This document shows positions 47,790-56,689 of a DNA stretch of 64,000 nt, piece after piece. The stretch comes from Pseudomonas eucalypticola (GTDB lineage: Bacteria; Pseudomonadota; Gammaproteobacteria; Pseudomonadales; Pseudomonadaceae), in the NCBI RefSeq assembly GCF_013374995.1, contig NZ_CP056030.1:5054501-5118500 (forward strand), given 5' to 3'. Made by a program: the position numbers and the translations under genes. The number at the start of each line of letters is the position of its first letter. Within the stretch, counting starts at the first letter, position 1. The notes beneath the pieces were generated by a model. It was not told the origin of the DNA. It saw nothing but the letters and a program-made list of their open reading frames with translations, and did not search any database.

Positions 47790-48278
47790 ATGAACATCAA
47801 AGGCTTTAAACGCAGTGTGTTGATCGGTGTGTTCGCCGCCGCTGCCGGGCTGGCGTCGCCGGCGTTCGCCGCTGGCCCGCACGGTGGCTGGCACGGCGGA
47901 GGGGGTGGCTGGCACGGTGGCGGGTGGCATGGCGGCGGCTGGGGTAGCGCCGGCTGGTGGGGGCTGGGGTTGGGCCTGGGGCTGGGGTATACCGCGGCGG
48001 TGGTGTCCGATTCCTACTATTACCCGCGCACCACCTATTACTACCCGGCCTACCCCGCGACGACCTATTACTACCCGGCGTACAACTACTACGCCCCACC
48101 GCCGGCCCCGGTGTACCAAGCCGCGCCGGTGCAGACTTCGGCCGCGCCACCGCCGCCAGCCCAGGCCAGTTCGGACTGGTACTACTGCCGCACCAGCCAG
48201 GCTTATTACCCGAATGTGCGGACCTGCACCGTGCCTTGGCAGCAGGTACCGGCTACGCCGCCTGGGCGGATTAACTGA
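47790..48278 (+). CDS. secreted Gly/His/Trp- and Tyr/Pro-rich protein
   Basis: 162 residues. A signal peptide ends ASPAFA (about 27). Then come GWHGGG-type repeats (about 30-50), one hydrophobic glycine stretch (WWGLGLGLGLGYTAAVV), Tyr/Pro repeats of the PAYPATTYYYPAYNYY type, and a conserved C-terminal tail SSDWYYCRTSQAYYPNVRTC. The tail, with two cysteines, recurs in many proteobacterial outer-surface proteins of unknown role. Low-complexity His/Gly could bind metals. Confidence 0.75.
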   Translation: MNIKGFKRSVLIGVFAAAAGLASPAFAAGPHGGWHGGGGGWHGGGWHGGGWGSAGWWGLGLGLGLGYTAAVVSDSYYYPRTTYYYPAYPATTYYYPAYNYYAPPPAPVYQAAPVQTSAAPPPPAQASSDWYYCRTSQAYYPNVRTCTVPWQQVPATPPGRIN

Positions 48279-48368
48279 TAGGGGCTCACGGGCGCTTCAA
48301 GCTTGTCGAACCTGGCGGAGGTGGGAAGGTAGGCGCCGGCTAGCATCAGCTGCCTAGGCGGCGTCCGC

Positions 48369-48394
48369 TTCCCGAGCTTCGCCCGGTCCCACAG
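48369..48394. repeat. REP-like 26-bp element, copy 3 (inverted)
   Basis: The exact reverse complement of the units at 28174-28199 and 33135-33160. The core palindrome is CCCGAGCTTCGCCCGG. Confidence 0.8.
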
Positions 48395-48426
48395 GGATAG
48401 GCGCCACCCCGGTTTTCGCCAGGCCA

Positions 48427-48534
48427 TAAAAAACCCGCCGAAGCGGGTTCTTTTGTGGCCTTCCAACGTCCTGTCGGAGCGCATCCGTGCTGGCCTGTCT
48501 TCCGTGACTGAAGCACTTCCTGCGCTTCACCTGT
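48427..48534 (-). ncRNA. rsmX: RsmX-like small RNA, copy 1
   Basis: About 108 nt on the minus strand. A -10 TAATCT (48546-48541) has TGTTGC-like -35 sequence about 17 bp before it. The RNA has five GGA motifs, including a hairpin with AGGAA in the loop (GAAGCGC...TGCTTC stem), ACGGA in a small stem and AGGAC between CCGAC and GTTGG. It ends in AACCCGC-TTCG-GCGGGTT plus T run. A half-palindromic GacA-like upstream site (48591-48608) is centred about 65 bp before the start. These features define RsmX/Y/Z RNAs that titrate RsmA under GacS/GacA. Confidence 0.72.
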
Positions 48535-48590
48535 GTAGCTAGATTACGGCGTCAGCCCGGGCCGCAACAGAGGAGATCGCGGGTACAACG

Positions 48591-48608
48591 TGTAAGCCTT
48601 TGGCTATC
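48591..48608 (-). promoter_or_regulatory. GacA-type upstream activating site, sRNA copy 1
   Basis: TGTAAGCCTTTGGCTATC on the plus strand. The TGTAAG half matches the known rsm upstream sequence (TGTAAG-N6-CTTACA); the other half is degenerate. It is placed near -65. Confidence 0.5.
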
Positions 48609-48657
48609 GGACGCGTAAACAGTGAATCGGCGGCGTGGAGAGCTTTGCCGCAGGCAA

Positions 48658-48765
48658 TAAAAAACCCGCCGAAGCGGGTTCTTTTGTGGCCTTCCAACGT
48701 CCTGTCGGAGCGCGTCCGTGCTGGCCTGTCATCCGTGACTGAAGCACTTCCTGCGCTTCACCTGT
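48658..48765 (-). ncRNA. rsmX: RsmX-like small RNA, copy 2
   Basis: Tandem copy of the sRNA at 48427-48534, offset by 231 bp; the duplicated block is about 183 bp (48426-48608 and 48657-48839). The same -10 (48777-48772), GGA hairpins and terminator are kept. A substitution in the GTCACGGA stem differs between copies, yet both variants still fold. The promoter region differs most just upstream of the -10. Confidence 0.72.
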
Positions 48766-48821
48766 GTAGCTAGATTACGTCGCTGACCAAGCAGGCAACA
48801 GAGGAGATCGCAGGCACGACG

Positions 48822-48839
48822 TGTAAGCCTTTGGCTATC
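48822..48839 (-). promoter_or_regulatory. GacA-type upstream activating site, sRNA copy 2
   Basis: Identical to 48591-48608. It overlaps the stop codon of the adjacent SEC-C gene. Confidence 0.5.
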
Positions 48840-49497
48840 CGCGGCCGCAGCACTGCTTGTATTTCTTGCCGCTGCCGCATGGGCAGGGGTCGTTGCGGCC
48901 TACTTTCTGTTCGATACGCACGGTCTGCGACTCCGGCTCGTCGTCAGTGCGCTGCTCGGCCCAGTAGGCGTGCAGCTCGCGGGCGGCGGTGGCCAGCGCT
49001 TCCGGCAGGTCGGCAGGCGGCTGGCTCGGGTCTTGTTCCGCATCCAGCTGGCTGAAGATGAAATTCAGCGCGGCAGTGGGGGCTTCCGGCATCTGGCTCC
49101 AGCCACTGACCAGGGTGGTGGCACCACGCAGGTAGCCCACGCACCAGTCCAGGCAGTCCAGGCCCTGGCCGTCTTCGCTCTGATTGAAGATGGGGTGGTA
49201 GTTCTCGGGGTGGTCCACCAGCAACATGGACACCTGATTCAGGTGCTGGATCAACGCGTCGAAAAAGCGCTGGTAGCTGGCTTCACTCTTCCACTTGGGC
49301 AGGTCGCCACCGCCCCAGAACGACAGGTACCAGGCGTCGAACGGGATCACGTCCTTATAGGACACCACGGCAGTGAAATAGCCGTCCATTTCCGACACCG
49401 TGCGCACGCCGGACTCGAACGCGAAGGCATCCAGTTGAGCCTGGATGAAATCAAACTGCTCGGGGGTCAACGGGTCGTTGCTGATGGTGTAGGCCAT
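48835..49497 (-). CDS. YecA/UPF0149 family protein with SEC-C motif, paralogue 1
   Basis: 220 residues from the ATG at 49497. A UPF0149/YecA helical domain ([39 protein letters not shown]) is followed by a C-terminal SEC-C zinc motif [23 protein letters not shown] motifs bind zinc and, in SecA and YecA, contact SecB or ribosomes. A second copy lies at 50873-51532. Its last codons overlap the sRNA upstream site. Confidence 0.9.
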   Translation of the reverse strand: MAYTISNDPLTPEQFDFIQAQLDAFAFESGVRTVSEMDGYFTAVVSYKDVIPFDAWYLSFWGGGDLPKWKSEASYQRFFDALIQHLNQVSMLLVDHPENYHPIFNQSEDGQGLDCLDWCVGYLRGATTLVSGWSQMPEAPTAALNFIFSQLDAEQDPSQPPADLPEALATAARELHAYWAEQRTDDEPESQTVRIEQKVGRNDPCPCGSGKKYKQCCGRG

Positions 49498-49553
49498 GGC
49501 GGGTGTCCTGTAGGTGACGCGTTCTAGGGTATCAGGGTGAAACGGAAGCCAAC

Positions 49554-49585
49554 AAAAAAGGGCGACCCTTTCGGATCGCCCTTTT
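49554..49585 (-). terminator. Rho-independent terminator after tRNA-Val
   Basis: On the minus strand, AAAAGGGCGA pairs with TCGCCCTTTT and runs into T6. Confidence 0.85.
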
Positions 49586-49613
49586 CTCACCGCCCAGCAG
49601 AGCGGATTTTGTT

Positions 49614-49690
49614 TGGTAGGCGCGATTGGACTCGAACCAACGACCCCCACCATGTCAAGGTGGTGCTCTAACCAACTGAGCTACGTGCCT
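49614..49690 (-). tRNA. tRNA-Val (anticodon GAC)
   Basis: 77 nt with encoded CCA. D-arm AGCTCAGTTGGTTAGAGC, anticodon arm CCACC-TTGACAT-GGTGG, T-loop GGTTCGAGTCC. The anticodon GAC reads GUC/GUU. Position 5 (A) faces C68 in the acceptor stem, a mismatch where an A-U pair is expected. Otherwise canonical. Confidence 0.93.
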
Positions 49691-49812
49691 GCTGTGGGGC
49701 GGCATTCTACGGATTTGGCGGTGGCTGTCAACACGCACGTGCGCAAAAATGTGCCCAGCTTCGGTGCACGACTACACTGTGGGCTTGGAAGCTGAAACAG
49801 GGACCCCCGCTC

Positions 49813-50064
49813 GTGAACATCAGAAAGGCATCACTCACCCTTTGCCCCGCCCTTTTTGCGCTATGCGCCTGCTCGCCCGCCCCCGACGCCCCGAAGGTGG
49901 ACTACCGCACCCTGATGACCGCCGACCACCAACTGGATAGCGTGAAGGTCCAGGAGGCACGCGCCCACTGCGCGGCGATGCCCGCCAACCAGCAGAATGA
50001 CAACGACTGGTGCGCCGCAGTGCGCAAAGCCGCCGACTGCGCCAAGGAAAACCTCTGCCCCTGA
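49813..50064 (+). CDS. small lipoprotein of the EexN/unknown type
   Basis: 83 residues from a GTG. The signal sequence ends LCAC|SPAPDAP, a plausible lipobox with Cys20. The mature part (about 64 residues) has six-residue-spaced cysteines (AHCAAM, DWCAAV, ADCAKENLCP) that could form disulfides. The YRTLMTADHQLDSV segment and cysteine layout recall small entry-exclusion-like lipoproteins, but similarity is weak; treat function as unknown. Confidence 0.65.
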   Translation: MNIRKASLTLCPALFALCACSPAPDAPKVDYRTLMTADHQLDSVKVQEARAHCAAMPANQQNDNDWCAAVRKAADCAKENLCP

Positions 50065-50158
50065 CACGCTGCACTTGCGCGGCCGCTGCACTTGGCCCAC
50101 GCTGGCGCCTCATCGCGCCGCGCCCGACCGTTGAGGCGCGGCTGGCCAGGAGTTTTCG

Positions 50159-50758
50159 ATGTTTCGCACGTTTTCCCACGCCGCGCTGATCGCCGCGGCC
50201 TTGGCGCTGGCCACCCCGGCCTCGGCGCAAACCCACAGCCACGCCACCAAGCACCCCGCCGCCGCGAAAAAGCCGGCTGTTGAGGGGCCGAAGGTCGCCT
50301 TGCTGGGTGGCAAGCTCAGCTTCACTCTGCCGGCCGGCTACAGCGCCAGCAGCATGGATGCCGGTGACGACCAGAAAGGCACGGGCGGTGCCAAGGGCAC
50401 GATGTACCAGAGCCCCAAGGAAAAGCGCGTGGTGCTGACCAGCGAAGGGCCAACGCCCAACCAGGCGGCGGTCACCGACTATGACGCCGCCTTCCTCGAC
50501 GCAGCGGTGCAAGGTTTTGTGAAGGAGCAAAGCGCCGGGCTGCCGGATTTCAAGAAAACCGGCGAACGTGAATTCACCCTCAAGGGCCTGGGCGTGCGCG
50601 AACTCGACAGCACCGCCACCCAGGGCGGCGGGCCGACCTTGCAGGCAACCTTTATCGCCGGCTCAGGCAACAGCATGACCATCGTGCAAGTGATCTCCCG
50701 GGCGGACGACCAGAAGGGGCATGCCGCAGTGGTGAAGAGGATTGCGGCCGGTCAATAA
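50159..50758 (+). CDS. secreted protein of unknown function
   Basis: 199 residues; ATG with CCAGGAG upstream. A signal peptide ends ATPASA (about 23) and is followed by a His/Ala/Lys-rich linker and a folded domain starting LGGKLSFTLPAGYSASSMD. The FTLPAGY motif and C-terminal MTIVQVISRADDQKGH are shared with small periplasmic proteins of pseudomonads. No catalytic residues recognised. Confidence 0.7.
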   Translation: MFRTFSHAALIAAALALATPASAQTHSHATKHPAAAKKPAVEGPKVALLGGKLSFTLPAGYSASSMDAGDDQKGTGGAKGTMYQSPKEKRVVLTSEGPTPNQAAVTDYDAAFLDAAVQGFVKEQSAGLPDFKKTGEREFTLKGLGVRELDSTATQGGGPTLQATFIAGSGNSMTIVQVISRADDQKGHAAVVKRIAAGQ

Positions 50759-50872
50759 AGCGCGCCCTCAAAAGGTAGCAGCGGACCTGGCCGCGTCACC
50801 CACGCCGCTCAGCATCGGGCACACCGCCTGCAACACCGCTGCTACCCCTGTCGCCCTTCTACAGCGCCTGAC

Positions 50873-51532
50873 TCAATGCAGGCAGCACTGCTTGAATTTC
50901 TTCCCGCTGCCGCAGGGGCATGGGTCATTGCGGCCCACCTTGTCAGCCGTTCGAACAGGCTCGCTCGGCGTGCGCTGTGCCAACCAGTAGGCGTGCAGGG
51001 TCAAGGCACCGATGCAGACCATGTCCGCAGCCTCTTCCGGGTCGATCTCTTCTTCGTCGCTCTCGTCGTCGTAGGTGTGCACCAGGATGCAGGCCAGCAG
51101 TTCCTGCTCTTCCTCCGGCAGGCCCTCCCAGCCATCACCCATGACCACGCCGCGCTCGTAGCCAAAGCACCAGTCCTCGACGCTCAGGGTGAAATGGCCG
51201 TCTTCGTGCTCGTCCTCCATGAAGATGGGCGAGAACTCTTCGGCGTTCTCCATGAGCTTGCCGGCGATTTCGTTCATGTGCTGGATGACCAGGCCGATGA
51301 AGCGCTTCGCCTCCTGCGCGTTTTCCCAGACGGGCATGAATTCGCTGCCGCCCCACAGTGCTTCGAACCACTCTTCGAAGGCAATGACCTTGGGCCCCGA
51401 TACCAGGGCGGTCAGGTAGCCATCCAGTTCCGAGGTGTTCCACACCGAGGTTTCGCTTTTGTATTGCTCGAGCTTCGACTCGAGGAAGTCCCATTGGGCG
51501 TCGGTCAGGGGGGCTGCGCTTGGAGTAGTCAT
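50873..51532 (-). CDS. YecA/UPF0149 family protein with SEC-C motif, paralogue 2
   Basis: 219 residues from the ATG at 51532. It shares length and plan with the protein at 48835-49497: [41 protein letters not shown], and the end [20 protein letters not shown] Glu/Asp-rich stretch ([16 protein letters not shown]) is specific to this copy. The two probably arose by an old local duplication with tRNA-Val and two small genes between. Confidence 0.9.
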   Translation of the reverse strand: MTTPSAAPLTDAQWDFLESKLEQYKSETSVWNTSELDGYLTALVSGPKVIAFEEWFEALWGGSEFMPVWENAQEAKRFIGLVIQHMNEIAGKLMENAEEFSPIFMEDEHEDGHFTLSVEDWCFGYERGVVMGDGWEGLPEEEQELLACILVHTYDDESDEEEIDPEEAADMVCIGALTLHAYWLAQRTPSEPVRTADKVGRNDPCPCGSGKKFKQCCLH

Positions 51533-51742
51533 GGAATATGGCCGTGGGGAGTTGATTAACAGTGTAAGTCGATTTGCCGTGCCATGTAGGGCCATGGCAG
51601 CAGCGAGGGTAGGCATTATGACGGCTAGGGCGCCGAGCTCCCACGAAGATGGATTTTATTTTGCTGAATCAAGGAGGTGTCATAAAGCCATCACACAATA
51701 TGGGTACAAGGACCGCGTAGTTCTCATTCAGAGCCCGCCACC

Positions 51743-53416
51743 GTGACCCTTCGTTTTCCGCTGTTTCACACGTCCTCCATCCACTCCGGCCCGCTGCGCC
51801 GCATGAGCATCGGCAAGCGCCTGCTGGCCAGCTTCGGCCTGTGCGCGGTGCTGATGGTCGCCCTGGGCGGCCTGTGCCTGGGGGCGATGCAGCACATTCG
51901 CCACCAGGGCGAACTGATCGAGCAGGGGCCGCTATCGAGCATCGCCCAGGCCGATGCCATCGCCCTGGACCTCGCCAGGATGCGCACCGAAGCAGCCCTG
52001 CTGCTGGTGTTCGCCAACGACCCCGCCGAACTGGTGAACCGCAAGATCAACCTGCAGCAGTTGAGCAGCGAGGTGGACCAGGGCTTCACCCAGTACCTGA
52101 CCAAGGTACCGCCGGGCACCGAGCACGACTCCATCGCCTTGCTGCAGGACGCGGCCCAGCACTACGTGAGCCTGTTCAAGCAAGCCATCGACCTGGTCGA
52201 GCACAAGCAATTGAACGAGGCCACTCAACTGGCAAACAACGACCTGGCCAACCAGGGCGGGCTGATGGACATGCAGGTGCAGTTGCTGCGCGAACTGAAC
52301 AAGCAGACCAGCGCCCAAGCTTTGGAAAATACCGCCAGCACCTTTGCCCAGGTGCGCCTGGCGCTGCCGATGGCCTTGGGCGTGGCGTTGGCCTTGATGC
52401 TGTTGCAGGCCTGGCGGCTGAGCGTGAGCATCACCCGCCCGCTACGCCAGGCGCTGCACGTCGCCAAGACCGTGGCGGCCGGCGACCTCAGCCAGCCGGT
52501 GGTTGCCCATGGCCGCGACGAAGTGGCGCAACTGCTGCAGATGCTCGGGCACATGCGCGATCAGTTGCATGGGGTTATCCAGCAAATCGGCGGCGCCGTG
52601 ACGCGGCTGAATTCGGCCACCCAGGAGATGGGCGCGATCATGCACGACAGCGCCGAAGGCTTGCAGCAGCAATACAACGAGATCGAACAGGCGGCCACGG
52701 CCGTGACCCAGATGAGCCAGGCGGTGGAGGAAGTGGCGGGCAGTGCCGTGGAAACGTCCAGCGAGTCACGCTCGTCCAGCACAGCGGTGCACGAAGGCCA
52801 GCGGCAGTTGGACGAAACCATGAGCGATATCGGCGCTTTGGCCGACCAGGTAGAACAGGCCAGCCTGCGCGCCCAGGCGCTGGCCACCGAAACCCTGGGC
52901 ATCAGCAAAGTGCTTGAGGTGATCCGCAACGTCGCCGACCAGACCAACCTGCTGGCCCTCAATGCCGCCATTGAAGCCGCCCGTGCGGGGGAGGCGGGCC
53001 GGGGTTTCGCGGTGGTGGCCGATGAGGTTCGCGGCCTGGCCCACCGCACGGGGGCCTCGACCCGGGAGATCGAGCAGATGATGGCGGGCATTCACCAGGG
53101 CACCGGGCAGACGGTTCAGGCTTTGGCCGAAAGTGCGGCGCAAGCCGGCAGGACCCGTGAGCGCGCGCAGGTGGCCAAGGATGTGCTGGGCAATATTTCC
53201 AGGTCGGTGGCGGGTATCGATGAACGCAACCAGGTAATCGCCACCGCCGCCGAACAGCAAGCCCAGGTGGCGCGGGAAGTGGACCGCAACCTGGTGCGCA
53301 TCCGAGACCTGTCGATGCAGACCGCCAGCGGCGCCGCGCAGACCAGCACCGCCAGCCAGGAACTGGGCCGGTTGGCCGCGGAACTGGACGGCATGTTGGC
53401 GCGGTTTTCGTTGTAG
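51743..53416 (+). CDS. methyl-accepting chemotaxis protein
   Basis: 557 residues from a GTG. TM1 is near 30-50, a four-helix-bundle periplasmic sensor of about 150 residues follows, TM2 near 205-225, then HAMP and a signalling domain with the hairpin tip [41 protein letters not shown] (two adjoining motif halves). There is no C-terminal CheR/CheB pentapeptide. The ligand is unknown. Confidence 0.93.
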   Translation: MTLRFPLFHTSSIHSGPLRRMSIGKRLLASFGLCAVLMVALGGLCLGAMQHIRHQGELIEQGPLSSIAQADAIALDLARMRTEAALLLVFANDPAELVNRKINLQQLSSEVDQGFTQYLTKVPPGTEHDSIALLQDAAQHYVSLFKQAIDLVEHKQLNEATQLANNDLANQGGLMDMQVQLLRELNKQTSAQALENTASTFAQVRLALPMALGVALALMLLQAWRLSVSITRPLRQALHVAKTVAAGDLSQPVVAHGRDEVAQLLQMLGHMRDQLHGVIQQIGGAVTRLNSATQEMGAIMHDSAEGLQQQYNEIEQAATAVTQMSQAVEEVAGSAVETSSESRSSSTAVHEGQRQLDETMSDIGALADQVEQASLRAQALATETLGISKVLEVIRNVADQTNLLALNAAIEAARAGEAGRGFAVVADEVRGLAHRTGASTREIEQMMAGIHQGTGQTVQALAESAAQAGRTRERAQVAKDVLGNISRSVAGIDERNQVIATAAEQQAQVAREVDRNLVRIRDLSMQTASGAAQTSTASQELGRLAAELDGMLARFSL

Positions 53417-53454
53417 GTCAGCCGCACGGTGTGCAACGCACGGCTGAGGCTCGC

Positions 53455-54633
53455 TCAACCGCCTTGAGGCAAGGCCAGCTTCACGCCACCTGGGTGCTGG
53501 GCGATGACGCTGTAGGGCAGCACCGACCACTCCGTGCCTTCACACATGCGCGCCACCCGGGCGAAGCTGGGGCCGAAGGCGATGCCCTTGGCGGTGAAGT
53601 GCCAGGTGGGGAAGTTCCAGACCTCGGGGTCGCTGTAGTCGCAGTCGTTTTCGTCCGCAGGCTTTTTCATCTCATTGGGGTACAGCTGCTGGAATTGTCG
53701 CACCAGCCACGGCGCGAATACCTTGTCGCGGTAAGTGGAGAATTTGTCGAAATCCACGTCGGCTTCTTCCGACTGCTGCGCACCCTCGCGGTCGTCATAG
53801 TGAAACGCCGGCCCCTCGCCGACCCACAGCACATCCTCCAGTGACAACGGCTTGCCATGATCGACGTCGAAGTTGATGGGCGCATCGCCGAAGTCCGGGT
53901 GGGCGCCGCCGCAGTAATAACTGGTGTAAACGCTGACGCTGACCACTGCGGGCGACAGGAACGTCGGCGTCACGGTCTGGTCGTACTCGCCCTCGCCGAA
54001 GCGGGTGCTGCCCAGCATGCACTCGTGGTAGCTGACCACTTCGCTCCACAACCGCGAACGCAACGCCTGGTTGACCCGCGACAGCTGCGGCTCGGGGTAG
54101 CCGGACTCGACTTCGAACAGCTGGATTTTGGCGTCGGGCTCACCTCGCCACTGCAGTGGGTAGCCCATGAAGGCGTCACGCTTGCCATTCACCAGCGGCA
54201 ATTGCAGCAGGCGCAGGTAGTCATACGGCGCGTTGTCGTGCAGTTGCACCCAGAACGGATCAGCGCCGGGAGCAGTGTCGGGAACCTGCGCGGGCTTGAG
54301 GTCGACCTTCAGCGGCTTGCCATCGGCTTTCTGCCACTGGCCTTGCCAACCACCCTCGCGCGCCTTCAGGTGCAGTTGCGGGCGCGGGGTGTCGCTGTTG
54401 TCATCCAGGCTCTCGTCCAGGGTCAGCTGGTCATTGGCCAGGGTGCCGGACAGCGCCAGGTCGCGGTGGTATTTCTCGTAGAAATAGCGGCCGTTGACCT
54501 GCTCGGGGTTGCTCAGGTCAAGGTCTACCACCACTGGCATCGTGCCCAGGGTGCCGGTGTACACCTCTGCCTGGACCGCCGTGGCCAACAGGCTCAACAG
54601 CCATGCACCGCAGCGTAGCCATCCATGAGTCAT
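53455..54633 (-). CDS. periplasmic DUF3298-like protein
   Basis: 392 residues. A signal peptide ends TAVQA (about 22). The C-terminal part with YTSYYCGGAHPDFGDAPINFDVDHGKPLSLEDVL and WNFPTWHFTAKGIAFGPSF is the RsiV/DUF3298 domain, known to bind lysozyme in some bacteria. The N-terminal half is a beta-rich region of unknown type. ATG has GGAAACG upstream. Here the ligand is not known. Confidence 0.78.
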   Translation of the reverse strand: MTHGWLRCGAWLLSLLATAVQAEVYTGTLGTMPVVVDLDLSNPEQVNGRYFYEKYHRDLALSGTLANDQLTLDESLDDNSDTPRPQLHLKAREGGWQGQWQKADGKPLKVDLKPAQVPDTAPGADPFWVQLHDNAPYDYLRLLQLPLVNGKRDAFMGYPLQWRGEPDAKIQLFEVESGYPEPQLSRVNQALRSRLWSEVVSYHECMLGSTRFGEGEYDQTVTPTFLSPAVVSVSVYTSYYCGGAHPDFGDAPINFDVDHGKPLSLEDVLWVGEGPAFHYDDREGAQQSEEADVDFDKFSTYRDKVFAPWLVRQFQQLYPNEMKKPADENDCDYSDPEVWNFPTWHFTAKGIAFGPSFARVARMCEGTEWSVLPYSVIAQHPGGVKLALPQGG

Positions 54634-54663
54634 GGGACGTTTCCTTGCAAGACGAGTGGGCGA

Positions 54664-55653
54664 TTATGACGCAAGCCGCGCGGTGCCGAACAGCCGCACG
54701 CCGGTCAAGCGGCCTTGCTGTTCCACGAGGTGCAAAGGGGCGGTCCCACCGGGCATCTGCACGCTGACCGCCCCGGCCTGGACCAGGCCCACCTGCCACG
54801 CGGCACAGGCCACCGCGGTGGCACTGGTGCCCGACGATTCGGTGGGCCCCTCACCGCGCTCGAACACCCGCGCTGCCAGTTGCTGCGGGCCGAGGGAGGC
54901 CGCCCATTGCAGGTTGATACCTGCCACGCACGGCAGGCCATGCCCCTGATCGCCTTGGGCATAGGCAATGGCGGTCAGCGGCTCCCCCAATGCGCTGGAG
55001 CGCAACTGCGCCATGCTCGGCAGCGCTTCGGGCCTGTCCAGCCAGGTCACGCAATGGGGGTTGCCGATGCGCACGAACACGCTGTGTTTCCAGTGGCTGT
55101 CCATGGCCGCCAGGCCGGGTACCCGCCAGGTGTCGCGGCCATTGAACCGGCTGGCCTCGACCCCCTCGGCGCCTACGGCCGCCGGGCCGAAGGCCGGGGC
55201 TCCCAGGTCCAGCCAGAAGCCCTGCACCCCATCGACCACGCCAGGCTCGACGCTGACCGGTACTGGCGAGACAGCGTCGGTTTTGTCATGGTGCACCCTG
55301 AGGGTGAACCCGTGCTCCCCCTTCAGCCGGCCCTGGTCGGCCAGCGACTGGGCGAAAATGGTCAGCCCGTTGCCGCTGCGCTCGGCCAGGGTGCCGTCGG
55401 TGTTGACGATCAACAGGTCGAACGGCGCCCTGTCCTGGAATGGCCCGACCAGCAGGCCATCACTGCGGTGGGCCTTGGCGCCCGCCGGTTGCGCGCCAGC
55501 CGGCCAGTGGCACAGCGCCGCGATCGCCGCGATGGCCCAGGTGGCGCGTTCCCGGCTCGCCTGGGCTGCATTTTCCGCAATGCCGATACCCAGGCTGCGC
55601 AGCAGTTCAGGGGAACACACCACATAACGATTGCCGCGCGCGTCGTACAACAT
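54664..55653 (-). CDS. DapF-like protein with Ser at both catalytic Cys positions
   Basis: 329 residues from the ATG at 55653. It has the two-lobed diaminopimelate-epimerase fold markers: AERSGNGLTIFAQ (S93) where active DapF has CGNG, VRIGNPHCVTW, and RGEGPTESSGTSATA (S274) where DapF has ACGTG. Both general-acid/base cysteines are serine, so it is not a standard epimerase. In the related proline-racemase family, a Cys-to-Ser/Thr change converts racemases to dehydratases. A true dapF must be elsewhere. The substrate is unknown. Confidence 0.8.
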   Translation of the reverse strand: MLYDARGNRYVVCSPELLRSLGIGIAENAAQASRERATWAIAAIAALCHWPAGAQPAGAKAHRSDGLLVGPFQDRAPFDLLIVNTDGTLAERSGNGLTIFAQSLADQGRLKGEHGFTLRVHHDKTDAVSPVPVSVEPGVVDGVQGFWLDLGAPAFGPAAVGAEGVEASRFNGRDTWRVPGLAAMDSHWKHSVFVRIGNPHCVTWLDRPEALPSMAQLRSSALGEPLTAIAYAQGDQGHGLPCVAGINLQWAASLGPQQLAARVFERGEGPTESSGTSATAVACAAWQVGLVQAGAVSVQMPGGTAPLHLVEQQGRLTGVRLFGTARLAS

Positions 55654-55741
55654 GGAAGTGCCTCGCAATGACTGGAAATACTCCGACATTACCGGGAAAT
55701 GCTTCCCGTGAGTACACTGCTTTCTTTGCTCAGGAGCCCGT

Positions 55742-56617
55742 ATGCCCGAATTGATTCGCCGCCGCTGGCGCTCCTTTGCCGTGCTGATGCTGGTACTCGT
55801 TGCCCTGCCCTATGGCTGTTCGCGCCTGGCCTATAAAGAGCGGGAGTTGCTGTACAGCATCCAGCCAGGCATCGCCAGCTGGTACAGCGGCCTGCCGGCC
55901 GGGGTGCAGCAAATGAACATTCCCCTGGAAGGCTCGCAGTTCCTGCATGCCTGGTGGTGGCCGGCGGCAAGAAAAGACGCCCCCACCCTGCTGTACCTGC
56001 ACGGCACGCGCTGGAACCTGACCGCCCAGGTGCGGCGCATCACCGAGCTGCGCAACCTGGGCTTCTCGGTACTGGCCATCGACTATCGCGGCTTCGGTGA
56101 CAGCCCCGGCGACCTGCCCTCGGAAAACAGCGTGTACCAGGATGCCCAAGTGGCGTGGCAGCGCCTGGTGCAATTGCAACCGGTGGCGCAGAAGCGCTTC
56201 ATCTACGGCCACTCCCTGGGTGGCGCCATTGCCGTGGACCTGGCCCAACGCATCGCCAGGCAGGATGAGCCCGCCGCGGCGGGCCTGATCATCGAATCCA
56301 CCTTCACCGACCTGGGCGCCGCGGCGGCGGCCGTGATCCACACCTCGCTGCCGGTGCGCTGGATCATGTCGGAGAAATACGATTCCATCGACAAGATCGG
56401 TGCCATCGGCATGCCGGTGCTGATCGTTCATGGCACCGATGACCGCTACGTGCCGTCGCGTTTCAGCCAGGCGTTGTACGACGCCGCCAGCAGCCCCAAG
56501 CAGCTGCTGCTGGTACCGGGCGGTACCCACCTGAACAGCATGACCCTGGGCAGCGCCGACTATGCCCGCGCGCTGCACCAGCTGTTCGGCCTGAAAGCCA
56601 CACAGGGCGCGGGCTAA
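55742..56617 (+). CDS. membrane-anchored alpha/beta hydrolase (ABHD17/BEM46-like)
   Basis: 291 residues. A hydrophobic N-terminus (SFAVLMLVLVALPYGC) acts as signal anchor or lipoprotein signal. The core has LLYLHGTRWNLT, the nucleophile elbow YGHSLGGAIAVDLA (Ser), acid in VHGTDDRYVP and His in GGTHLNS, with YRGFGDSPG. This BEM46-like group sits on the periplasmic face of the inner membrane. Esterase or thioesterase activity is likely; the substrate is unknown. Confidence 0.87.
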   Translation: MPELIRRRWRSFAVLMLVLVALPYGCSRLAYKERELLYSIQPGIASWYSGLPAGVQQMNIPLEGSQFLHAWWWPAARKDAPTLLYLHGTRWNLTAQVRRITELRNLGFSVLAIDYRGFGDSPGDLPSENSVYQDAQVAWQRLVQLQPVAQKRFIYGHSLGGAIAVDLAQRIARQDEPAAAGLIIESTFTDLGAAAAAVIHTSLPVRWIMSEKYDSIDKIGAIGMPVLIVHGTDDRYVPSRFSQALYDAASSPKQLLLVPGGTHLNSMTLGSADYARALHQLFGLKATQGAG

Positions 56618-56689
56618 AGCAACTAACCCGGGGGCGCGGGGTCAGTGGGTATAGGCATTTGCCTTCACCTTGAAGCCTCCGGGAGCACG

